This document shows, piece by piece, positions 16,103-22,257 of a stretch of DNA of 36,132 nt (positions are counted from its first letter, which is position 1; each line of letters opens with the position of its first letter). The DNA lies in the NCBI GenBank assembly GCA_017444665.1, contig JAFSWC010000004.1, forward strand, positions 1 through 36,132, written 5' to 3'. Below the pieces are notes generated by a model. It ran no database searches, was not told where the DNA came from, and saw only the letters and a program-made list of their open reading frames with translations. This DNA is from Oscillospiraceae bacterium (GTDB lineage Bacteria; Bacillota; Clostridia; Oscillospirales; Oscillospiraceae). A program made the translations under genes and the position numbers.

Positions 16103-17713
16103 TCAGCTGTCGGCGCGGAGCAGGTTGATGGCCTTGTTGGTCAGCTCCTCGGCCTTGTCAAGAAGCGCGTCCGTCAGCTTCGGGTTGTGGGCGCCCTCGC
16201 TGTTTTCGACAAACACAAAGTCCCAATAGAACTGGGCGTCGCGCGCAAGGGAGCGGACCTCGTTGAGCCTGGTTTCGCTGACCGCGCCGCCTTCGACCGC
16301 GGTTGCAAGCTGCTCGGTCAAAAACTCAAGCTCATAGCCGATGGAGTATGTACGCGCCTCGATGCGCTCCTGGGTCTCATGGACCTCGGTGACAAGGTCG
16401 ACGTGGCACTTGGAGCACTCGTTTTCGATCAGCTCGGGGTTGTCAAGCGGGCTGATGAGGTTATGGCTGCGGTAGGTCATGCCGTTGTCCTTGGTCGCGG
16501 TGGGCATGTGGCAGTCGGCGCAGGTGTAGGTCGCGCGGTGCTGGCTGCCCTCGCCGAGATAGGTCTCGAACTCGGGGTGCTGCACCTTGATCTGCTGGAC
16601 GCCGGTGCGCGGGTTGGTATAGTCGGCAAAGACCTTGCCGTCGGAGAAGTTCGAGCCGTCGTTGAAGAAGGCCAGCATCGTCGAGGGGTCCATGCTCTCG
16701 ATCGAGTTGTGGGCGATCTTGGTCTCCTTGGTGACGGGATCGAAGTAATATTCGTTGTGGCACTGGCCGCAGGACATGTTCGCGGCGTCGACGCTGTTGA
16801 AGTCGTCGCCGAGCGCGTCGATCCAGTAGGTGTGGGTCACCGTGATCTGGCCCGGCGTGTTGGCGTGGCAGTTATAACAGCTGATGCCCTCGACGATGTG
16901 CTGCTGCACGTCGGTCCAGGCGTACTGATAGGCCTCGACGCCCTCCTCGTTGACCATGTTGGTAAAGTCCGGGGTCTTGCAGGTCCAGCAGTTGGCAAGC
17001 GCGTGGGGCCGTCCGGTCTCTTCGATGTCCACGACGTCGTAATAGTGGCCTCTGGCGCTGCCGTAGCAGAAGGAAAAGCCGTACGGCTCATAGAGCGTGG
17101 GGAGCATCGGATACTGCACAAGGTAGTCGACGATCTCGTCGCTCTCGCGCGTCATGTTCCAGCTTTCATAGATCTCGGGGTACTTCTCGGCCCAGTCGGC
17201 GGCGTGCAGCACCGTAACGCCGGAGTGCGTCTCGACCTGGGCGGCGATCTGCTCGACCTTGATGATCGAACCGCCGAAGTTGGCCGGATCGAGCCCGCCG
17301 CTCTTGAGGGCGTTGAAGATAGCGGCCTTGATGCCGTCGGACGAGAGCGTCGCGCCGGAGACAGCGTCGACCTTCAGGCTCTGCGCGTCATAGATGATCC
17401 TGGGCAGGGACAAAATCGCCTTCGAGCCGATCCCTTCCGTCTCTTCATCCTCGAGGATCTTGATCTGATAGATATGATCGTTGGTCGCGGCGATCTGGAC
17501 GGTAATATCGGCGTTGCGGCCCATGGCCGTACCGGTCAGCGTCAGGGCGCCGGCAGGCACCTCGCTGTCGGCCACGCCGGCCTGCCGCCCCGCAGCGCCG
17601 GAGACGGCGTTTCCGATGGCGACCGCGACGATGAACAGGCCGCACAGAATGGCGACCAGATCGTCCTTTCGCAGCTTTTTCCACAGTGCAAGAAGCTTCT
17701 CGTGAAGTTTCAT
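16103..17713 (-). CDS. nrfA: Membrane-anchored FMN_bind-NrfA fusion: ammonia-forming cytochrome c nitrite reductase
   Basis: 536 residues in three parts. Residues 19-40 are a membrane anchor without a cleavage site. Residues ~55-137 form an FMN_bind domain with DAVSGATLSS (116-125), where a Ser/Thr (probably S124) would carry covalent FMN added by ApbE. Residues ~160-536 are NrfA, which reduces nitrite to ammonium with six electrons. Five heme motifs are seen: CWTCK (242-246, the Lys-ligated active-site heme), CYNCH (279-283), CGQCH (315-319), CADCH (398-402) and CSKCH (433-437). NEYYF and QHPEFETY carry the active-site Tyr and His (H379) seen in E. coli NrfA. No NrfH is encoded nearby, so the flavin domain may take its place. 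GGAGGG precedes ATG 17713, and a strong promoter lies upstream. Confidence 0.95.
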   Translation of the reverse strand: MKLHEKLLALWKKLRKDDLVAILCGLFIVAVAIGNAVSGAAGRQAGVADSEVPAGALTLTGTAMGRNADITVQIAATNDHIYQIKILEDEETEGIGSKAILSLPRIIYDAQSLKVDAVSGATLSSDGIKAAIFNALKSGGLDPANFGGSIIKVEQIAAQVETHSGVTVLHAADWAEKYPEIYESWNMTRESDEIVDYLVQYPMLPTLYEPYGFSFCYGSARGHYYDVVDIEETGRPHALANCWTCKTPDFTNMVNEEGVEAYQYAWTDVQQHIVEGISCYNCHANTPGQITVTHTYWIDALGDDFNSVDAANMSCGQCHNEYYFDPVTKETKIAHNSIESMDPSTMLAFFNDGSNFSDGKVFADYTNPRTGVQQIKVQHPEFETYLGEGSQHRATYTCADCHMPTATKDNGMTYRSHNLISPLDNPELIENECSKCHVDLVTEVHETQERIEARTYSIGYELEFLTEQLATAVEGGAVSETRLNEVRSLARDAQFYWDFVFVENSEGAHNPKLTDALLDKAEELTNKAINLLRADS

Positions 17714-17796
17714 GTTTCCCTCCGCCGCGCCTTGAAAAGATGCGTCTTCGTATTCTTCCGGGCATGCCGAGACAGACTACGGCATAGTCCAGTAAT

Positions 17797-17825
17797 AGCA
17801 TACCATACCGCCCTGAAATTGGCAA
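17797..17825 (-). promoter_or_regulatory. nrfA: Strong sigma-A promoter of nrfA
   Basis: TTGCCA, 17 bases, TATGCT with a TGG extension on the minus strand; start near 17790, leader about 77 bases. Confidence 0.75.
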
Positions 17826-17827
17826 TT
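17817..17827. promoter_or_regulatory. Palindrome over the nrfA -35 box
   Basis: AATTG-G-CAATT, 5-1-5, overlapping the -35 hexamer at 17820-17825. The placement is right for a repressor or anaerobic regulator, but the motif is short and may be chance. Confidence 0.3.
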
Positions 17828-17837
17828 GGATAAACTG

Positions 17838-17932
17838 CTCAATTCCCGAATGGTGAATCTTGGCAGAATGACAGACCGACCCGCGGCTGCCTTCCCCGCG
17901 CACGGGGAGGGCGCCGGGCGAAGCGAATTGAG
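17838..17932. repeat. Small element with 8-bp terminal inverted repeats holding palindromic repeat copy A
   Basis: CTCAATTC (17838-17845) and GAATTGAG (17925-17932) are perfect inverted ends of a 95-base stretch. Inside, 17890-17925 carries CCTTCCCCGCGCACGGGGA plus a following GCGCCGGGCGAAGCG, nearly the same as the copy at 20567-20602. It resembles a REP/MITE-type intergenic repeat. It contains no coding sequence. Confidence 0.5.
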
Positions 17933-17964
17933 AAACCAGCTAAAGGCATGCAGAGGTGAGATGG

Positions 17965-17995
17965 AAAAGGCGAGAGGAAAAACCTCTCGCCTTTT
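17965..17995 (-). terminator. Terminator of the zinc-ribbon nuclease gene
   Basis: Perfect 13-bp stem AAAAGGCGAGAGG / CCTCTCGCCTTTT with a 5-base loop. On the minus strand the 3' arm itself ends in TTTT. Confidence 0.85.
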
Positions 17996-18002
17996 CTTGC
18001 AT

Positions 18003-20342
18003 TTAGTTCTTTTCTTCTTGGTAGTATTCCCAATGGTACCCATATGCTGTATGACTCTTTCCCGCCAAGCAAGCAGAAAGCGTTGTAGATGACTTGTTAT
18101 ACTTTCTCGCAGCATCTACAATTCCTTCAAACACTTCTCCTGTTTCAATATTTCTAACTGCTCTTTTCCTGCTCATGGCGGCTTTTTCTTTTCCGCAAAC
18201 AGGGCACCCAGTTGCTTGAAATTTCGTGCGATTTTGAATTGTTGTTATATAATGATTTCCACAAGTCGGGCAAATCCACCAAGCCTTTCGTGTAGATCCC
18301 GCAGAAACCTCCTCTGGCATGAAAGTATTATTAGAATAATCCCACTCCTTAACTATCTCGGGTCGTAGCGTCGCAAGATCATTATATCCCTTTAAAACCT
18401 TTTGTCCTGAACAGTAAGGACAATTGCATCCGTTATTTGTCCTCGTTATAACTCGCATTTCATATGAGTGACCTTTTGGACATATCCACCACCTTTTTTT
18501 GTTGCTATATGGAAGAACTTGATCTGGAGATAGTCCCCCGTTTTTCTGTTTATCCCACTGAGCGGCAATCTCAGGAAACGCAACCTCCAAAGTTATTTCA
18601 TTCTCTTTTGGTATTTGATTTTTCGCCCCAACTCTTTTTTGTGCACAGCGAGGGCAACCTGATCCTCTTTCTCTGTTGCAAGGAGCCGTTTCCCATTCTA
18701 ATCCGCAAGCCGAACATTTCCACCAATACTTCTTGGGGCTTGAGCAGATTACTTTATCGGGGGTAATCCCATTTTTTGAATAATCCCATTCAGATGCAAG
18801 AGCAGGATTTTTGGCCACAATATCGTTATACCCTGTTAGGAGTTGTTTGTTGTTACAAACGGGGCACCCAGTTCCATTTGTACGATTCTGTATGCTCGCC
18901 ATGTACGAGTGCCCTTCTGGGCATAACCACCACACTTTTTGATTACTACGGAGTGAGAACGATTCAGGCGAAATATTACTGTTTTTATTATAATCCCATT
19001 CTGCTAATAGAGATGGGTTTGCTACAGCGAAACTATTCTTCAATACATACTGTTTATATAAAGCAAGGATTTTTAGTCTGTCTCGATTGAAATCAATATC
19101 TTCGGAACAGTTAACATGTGTAATGCGTTCAAGCATTGTAACTAATGTCTTTATTGCATTGTCCAATGCTGAATAATTTGGTTTTAGTCTGTAATATATA
19201 GTATTGTCTTCTATTGCGTCTCTCTCTGAGTCTTCTTTGATTCGTATAAGAGTTACTCCCGTTTCCTGTAATAGTTTATTCTTCTTTTCCTCTTTCTGCC
19301 GACTCTTTTCTGATGAATGGTAGTATATCCCATCATACTCAATTCCAATATTATAGTCAGGTAAGAAAATATCTACTTCCACACCTTGTATTTTTGATCT
19401 GCTAACTAAATTGAAATGTGGAGCAAGATAAAACTGAATTGCCTGTTCAGGAAGAGACGTTTGTATAAAACCATTACATGTAGGACAGCCTACTCCTTTA
19501 ATGCGATTGTATGGCGGCGCTTGCCAAGAGTGTCCCTTTTCACATTTCCACCAAATTTTCTGACCTGAACTTGGGAGTATTTCTTCAGGAAGAAGTGGTT
19601 TGTTTTTTTCATAGTCCCATTCCTTAGCCAAATCGGGGTAAACAGTTTTTAAATCATTAGTTCCCGTTATTGCTATTCTTCCACTACAATATGGGCAACC
19701 ATGGTTTGAATTAGTTCTATCAGCAACTCTAGCATAATATGAATGTCCTTTAGGGCACTTCCACCATACTTTGTAATTTGCTTTTGCAAACACTTCTGCC
19801 ACTGGAATTGTATTTTTTAGATCATCATACTCTGCAGCGATTTCTGGAAACAAGCTCTGCAAGTCATCTACGCCAGTATTCACCTTTATATGTGCACAGT
19901 ATGGGCATCCTTTTCCATAAACTCGATTAGCAACTGTTGCTTCCCAACTCTTTCCGCATTTCTTGCATATCCAACCAACTTTAAGGCTGCTTCCATGGGA
20001 TATTTGTTTAGGATCGATGTCCTTATTCTTGCAATAATCCCATTCAGCGAGTAATTCAGGATGTGTGTTCGCAAGACTGTCTTCAAATGAGACCTGTCTT
20101 CGTTTTCTATCGCATTCTTTGTGTCCGCATACTGGACACCCACAACCATTAACTCGAGTTGTTACTGCGGTTTTCCAGCGGTTATTACACGTACCACATA
20201 TCCACCATACTTTTGTGGAACTACGCGAAGCTATGGTATACGGAGTTTCGGCTAGCTGTTTGTTGTTCTCGGCATCCCATTCAGCAAGAATATCTTGCCG
20301 ATTATTTCGTTCACACCATTCAGCAAGTGTAATTTTTCTCAT
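18003..20342 (-). CDS. Zinc-ribbon repeat protein with central Vsr/PD-(D/E)XK-like nuclease core and C-terminal NUMOD-like domain
   Basis: 779 residues, AT-richer than all its neighbours. Eight repeats share the pattern EWDY.KN...P..V...S..K.WW.C..GHSY.....R..G.GCPYC, a treble-clef/zinc-ribbon type with two Cys pairs, resembling DUF4379. Four lie in 1-290 and four in 445-720. Between them, residues 296-375 form a nuclease-like core: LPEQAIQFYL, then VEVDIFLPDYNIGIEYDG (D324, E335, D337), then LLQETGVTLIRIKED, the layout of Vsr/DUF559-type endonucleases. Residues 729-775 (NIETGEVFEGIVDAARKYN...AYGYHWEY) look like NUMOD1, a DNA-binding module of homing-type nucleases. ATG 20342 has AGGTGG upstream. 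It has its own promoter, operator-like palindrome and terminator, and sits beside a tRNA-Arg remnant array. A DNA-targeting or defence role is inference; the substrate is unknown. Confidence 0.85.
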   Translation of the reverse strand: MRKITLAEWCERNNRQDILAEWDAENNKQLAETPYTIASRSSTKVWWICGTCNNRWKTAVTTRVNGCGCPVCGHKECDRKRRQVSFEDSLANTHPELLAEWDYCKNKDIDPKQISHGSSLKVGWICKKCGKSWEATVANRVYGKGCPYCAHIKVNTGVDDLQSLFPEIAAEYDDLKNTIPVAEVFAKANYKVWWKCPKGHSYYARVADRTNSNHGCPYCSGRIAITGTNDLKTVYPDLAKEWDYEKNKPLLPEEILPSSGQKIWWKCEKGHSWQAPPYNRIKGVGCPTCNGFIQTSLPEQAIQFYLAPHFNLVSRSKIQGVEVDIFLPDYNIGIEYDGIYYHSSEKSRQKEEKKNKLLQETGVTLIRIKEDSERDAIEDNTIYYRLKPNYSALDNAIKTLVTMLERITHVNCSEDIDFNRDRLKILALYKQYVLKNSFAVANPSLLAEWDYNKNSNISPESFSLRSNQKVWWLCPEGHSYMASIQNRTNGTGCPVCNNKQLLTGYNDIVAKNPALASEWDYSKNGITPDKVICSSPKKYWWKCSACGLEWETAPCNRERGSGCPRCAQKRVGAKNQIPKENEITLEVAFPEIAAQWDKQKNGGLSPDQVLPYSNKKRWWICPKGHSYEMRVITRTNNGCNCPYCSGQKVLKGYNDLATLRPEIVKEWDYSNNTFMPEEVSAGSTRKAWWICPTCGNHYITTIQNRTKFQATGCPVCGKEKAAMSRKRAVRNIETGEVFEGIVDAARKYNKSSTTLSACLAGKSHTAYGYHWEYYQEEKN

Positions 20343-20357
20343 AGTTCATCCACCTGT

Positions 20358-20376
20358 TAACCAGTCTTATTGGTTA
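20358..20376. promoter_or_regulatory. Operator-like inverted repeat at the nuclease start site
   Basis: TAACCA, 7 bases, TGGTTA: perfect 6-7-6 inverted repeat covering the predicted transcription start (about 20371), between the -10 box and the ribosome site. Confidence 0.4.
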
Positions 20377-20377
20377 G

Positions 20378-20406
20378 ATTATACCACGAGGACTACTCTT
20401 TGGGAA
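20378..20406 (-). promoter_or_regulatory. Promoter of the zinc-ribbon nuclease gene
   Basis: Minus strand: weak -35 TTCCCA, 17 bases, then TATAAT preceded by TGG (extended -10). The -10 is at 20378-20383. Confidence 0.6.
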
Positions 20407-20438
20407 TTTTTAATTCTCTATAGTGAATAAACCAACAG

Positions 20439-20464
20439 GCCAATCAAGCCGCAAAATGATTGGC
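20439..20464. repeat. 8-bp inverted repeat
   Basis: GCCAATCA, 10 bases, TGATTGGC. It stands between the nuclease promoter and the tRNA-fragment array. Role unknown. Confidence 0.4.
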
Positions 20465-20467
20465 GGT

Positions 20468-20501
20468 AAAAAGAATATCTTCCATATGGGATCTCTTTTT
20501 T
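20468..20501 (-). terminator. Terminator-like hairpin after tRNA fragment 1
   Basis: AAAAAGA...TCTTTTT outer arms with an imperfect inner ATC/GAT pairing, immediately beyond the CCA-like end of fragment 1 on the minus strand. Confidence 0.4.
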
Positions 20502-20504
20502 GGC

Positions 20505-20521
20505 CACGCCGTAAGGGATTC
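20505..20521 (-). repeat. tRNA-Arg 3'-end fragment 1
   Basis: CACGCCGTAAGGGATTC, identical to bases 20959-20975 at the 3' end of the intact tRNA-Arg. One extra C interrupts the neighbouring TGG (complement of CCA). No T-arm or anticodon arm follows. Confidence 0.65.
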
Positions 20522-20566
20522 TTTCCTCCTCTGCGACGCGAAGCTAGTCCTTTAGGGCGGCGGAGG

Positions 20567-20602
20567 CCTTCCCCGCGCACGGGGAAGGTGCCGAGCGCAG
20601 CG
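20567..20602. repeat. Palindromic repeat copy B
   Basis: CCTTCCCC-GCGCAC-GGGGAAGG hairpin followed by TGCCGAGCGCAGCG. It is in the same orientation as copy A at 17890-17925, so the two are direct repeats about 2.7 kb apart flanking the nuclease gene. Confidence 0.6.
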
Positions 20603-20641
20603 AGGCGGATGAGGTCTCTTTCGTCCGGTTGCTCAAAAAAC

Positions 20642-20658
20642 CGCCGTAAGGGATTCGA
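20642..20658 (-). repeat. tRNA-Arg 3'-end fragment 2, with an inverted partner
   Basis: CGCCGTAAGGGATTCGA matches the intact tRNA-Arg 3' end. AGGGATTCGA (20649-20658) also has an inverted copy TCGAATCCCT at 20729-20738. The 70 bases between hold two palindromes: CCTCCGC...GCGGAGG and GACGTGCC...GGCACGTC. Confidence 0.65.
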
Positions 20659-20750
20659 CCTCCGCTGCGGCGGAGGCCGGGTCGCGGCTCTGACGTGCCC
20701 CCGGCACGTCATTCACTCCCGCTCCCGTTCGAATCCCTCTGACAAAAATC

Positions 20751-20786
20751 AAAAAGCGGGATACCCGAATGGGTATCCCGCTTTTT
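20751..20786 (-). terminator. Terminator hairpin after tRNA fragment 3
   Basis: Perfect 16-bp stem AAAAAGCGGGATACCC / GGGTATCCCGCTTTTT with loop GAAT. It has the same architecture and loop as the hairpin at 20920-20955 but a different stem sequence. Confidence 0.85.
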
Positions 20787-20814
20787 GGCACGCCGTAAGG
20801 GATTCGAACCCCTG
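20786..20814 (-). repeat. tRNA-Arg 3'-end fragment 3 (29 identical bases)
   Basis: Bases 20786-20814 are identical to 20955-20983, covering the encoded CCA, the acceptor 3' strand and most of the T-arm. The match stops where the variable loop should begin. This is the size and position expected of an integrase attachment (att) site at a tRNA 3' end. Confidence 0.75.
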
Positions 20815-20900
20815 CGAAGTTCAGCGCTTCGCGCCTTGCTTCGCAACTTTTTTCCGCTTCGCTCAAAAAACGCTTCGCGTTTTAAGGTCAGGGGTTCGAA
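20803..20900. repeat. 12-bp inverted repeat built from T-arm sequence
   Basis: TTCGAACCCCTG (20803-20814) and CAGGGGTTCGAA (20889-20900) are perfect inverted copies. The 74 bases between contain several GCTTCGC-type short repeats. No gene is seen in this stretch. Confidence 0.6.
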
Positions 20901-20919
20901 GTCGCTATATCCAGAATGC

Positions 20920-20955
20920 AAAATGTGGGGCACCCGAATGGGTGTCCCACATTTT
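20920..20955 (-). terminator. Terminator of tRNA-Arg
   Basis: 16-bp stem AAAATGTGGGGCACCC / GGGTGTCCCACATTTT (one G-U pair), loop GAAT, directly after the encoded CCA on the minus strand, ending in four T. Confidence 0.85.
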
Positions 20956-21031
20956 GGCACGCCGTAAGGGATTCGAACCCCTGACCTTCTGGTCCGTAGC
21001 CAGACGCTCTATCCAGCTGAGCTAACGGCGC
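20955..21031 (-). tRNA. tRNA-Arg, anticodon ACG
   Basis: 77 bases including an encoded CCA. The minus strand begins GCGCCGTTAGCTCAGC and ends ACGGCGTGCCA; the 7-bp acceptor stem closes with one G-U. The anticodon stem CTGG/CCAG holds loop CTACGGA, giving anticodon ACG (read as ICG, for CGN arginine codons). The T-arm is AGGGGTTCGAATCCCTT. Its 3' end is the source of the three partial copies to the left. Its place in a window with argS and arcABC is probably coincidence. Confidence 0.96.
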
Positions 21032-21062
21032 ATATCGATCGTTTACTATCGACAGCTTGAAC

Positions 21063-21091
21063 ATATTAGCACAGCTGAAATAGAATTGCAA
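21063..21091 (-). promoter_or_regulatory. Promoter of tRNA-Arg
   Basis: TTGCAA, 17 bases, TAATAT with a TG-N extension on the minus strand, about 30 bases upstream of the mature 5' end. Confidence 0.7.
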
Positions 21092-21123
21092 GTGTTTTTT
21101 CCAACTTGCCGGAAAATTTTTCT

Positions 21124-21282
21124 TTACCAGCCCATGTTTTTCGATACCGAGTCCGCCATGTCGCCGATGATCTGCGCGACCGCGCTCTTGACGTTTTTGC
21201 GCTTCGGGCGCATCAGCAGCCCGGAGAGCACGCCCGCGGCCATGCCGAGACCGATGCCGAGATAGAGATCGTTGTTTTTCAT
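21124..21282 (-). CDS. Small YtxH-like membrane protein
   Basis: 52 residues. A glycine-rich hydrophobic helix (LYLGIGLGMAAGVLSGLLM, residues 6-24) is followed by basic RPKRKN and a short amphipathic helix. This is the layout of YtxH-type envelope proteins, although too short to assign firmly. ATG 21282 is preceded by GGGGAGA at good spacing, which separates it from the long spurious frame running further upstream. Function unknown. It lies between tRNA-Arg and the divergent ymdB operon. Confidence 0.7.
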   Translation of the reverse strand: MKNNDLYLGIGLGMAAGVLSGLLMRPKRKNVKSAVAQIIGDMADSVSKNMGW

Positions 21283-21418
21283 AAGTTCTCCCCTTTTCCG
21301 CCGCGCACGGAGCGCGGCTTGTTTTCTATAATAGTATGCGCGCATTTTCCCGCGCAGGCGCACGGGAAAAACTGGAAAGGCTTTTTCGCTTCCGCGGCGT
21401 TTATACACAGAAAATTCA

Positions 21419-21448
21419 TTGATAGCGAAGGCGGAAATGTGGTATGAT
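21419..21448 (+). promoter_or_regulatory. Promoter of the ymdB operon
   Basis: TTGATA, 18 bases, TATGAT preceded by TGG (extended -10). Confidence 0.65.
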
Positions 21449-21483
21449 AAGGGTAAGATAAAGCCTTTTCGGGAGGAATTCCT

Positions 21484-22257
21484 ATGAGCGTGAAAATTCT
21501 GGCCGTCGGCGACGTATGCGGCGAGCCCGGCCTTACATATCTCAGCAGCCATCTGCGTGATTACCGCAAGGCGCAGGGCATCGACTTTGTTGTGGTAAAC
21601 GGCGAAAACGCCAACGTCGTCGGCATCACGCCCAAGCAGGCCGACCAGATCCTGCATGCGGGGGCCGACGTGATCACGCTGGGCAACCACACCTGGACGC
21701 GCACCGAGCTGCGCCCCTATCTGGAGGAGCGGCGGCGCATCCTGCGCCCTGCCAACTTTGCCCCCCAGTGCCCCGGCAAGGGCATCGAGGTGTATCAGAC
21801 CGCGTTCGGCGACGTGTGCGTGCTGAATCTGATGGGCCGCTTTACGCTGGATGTCAACACGGACAACCCCTTTGCCATCGCCGACGGATATATGGACGAA
21901 ATCCGCGAAAAGATCATCCTGGTCGACTTTCACGCCGAGGGGACCAGCGAAAAGCGTGCGATGGGTTTCCTTCTCGACGGGCGCGCCAGCGCCGTGTGGG
22001 GCACGCACACGCACGTGCAGACCTCCGACGCCCAGGTGCTGCCGAAGGGCACCGGCTATATCACGGACCTTGGCATGACGGGTGCGGCGCAATCGGTGCT
22101 GGGCATCGACCCGGAGCAGAGCATTGGCAAGTTCATGGGCGATCCGCCGCGCCGCTATGAATCCGCCAAGGGCCCGGCCAAGCTGGAGGGCTGCCTGTTT
22201 GAGATCGACCCGGAGACGGGCCGCTGTCTGCGCGCGGAGGGGGTGAGGCTCGGATGA
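21484..22257 (+). CDS. ymdB: YmdB-family metallophosphoesterase
   Basis: 257 residues of the TIGR00282/YmdB family. The Bacillus member hydrolyses 2',3'-cyclic nucleotides and affects biofilm and motility decisions. Metal-binding motifs appear in order: GDVCGEPG (8-15), VNGENAN, LGNHTW and WGTHTHVQT, matching the family's dinuclear site. Cytoplasmic, normal length. GGGAGGAATTCCT precedes ATG 21484. Its stop overlaps the next start (ATGA), coupling it to the SbcD-like gene. In many Firmicutes it is linked to rny/recA instead; here it heads a DNA-repair-like operon. Confidence 0.93.
   Translation: MSVKILAVGDVCGEPGLTYLSSHLRDYRKAQGIDFVVVNGENANVVGITPKQADQILHAGADVITLGNHTWTRTELRPYLEERRRILRPANFAPQCPGKGIEVYQTAFGDVCVLNLMGRFTLDVNTDNPFAIADGYMDEIREKIILVDFHAEGTSEKRAMGFLLDGRASAVWGTHTHVQTSDAQVLPKGTGYITDLGMTGAAQSVLGIDPEQSIGKFMGDPPRRYESAKGPAKLEGCLFEIDPETGRCLRAEGVRLG

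Noticed and set aside
16100-17833. 577-codon plus-strand frame opposite nrfA
   Set aside because: Low-complexity translation rich in Val, Gly, Asp and Leu that mirrors nrfA; it even runs across the nrfA promoter.
18003-20342. CRISPR array or tandem DNA repeat suggested by the recurring WWxC / GCPYC protein motif
   Set aside because: The repetition is at protein level in a single open frame; the DNA units are diverged, with no identical repeats or spacers. No CRISPR array was seen anywhere in the window.
18003-20342. Group I intron or intein host for the nuclease (because of the NUMOD-like tail)
   Set aside because: The gene is free-standing with its own promoter and terminator and does not interrupt another gene; no intron core is visible around it.
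20423-21025. 200-codon plus-strand frame, C-terminus reading ARRKGFEPLTFW
   Set aside because: This peptide is the translated complement of tRNA-Arg and its fragments, a common false gene call at tRNA loci.
21124-22092. Full 322-codon minus-strand frame
   Set aside because: Most of it is antisense to ymdB; only the last 52 codons have a ribosome site and a plausible protein.
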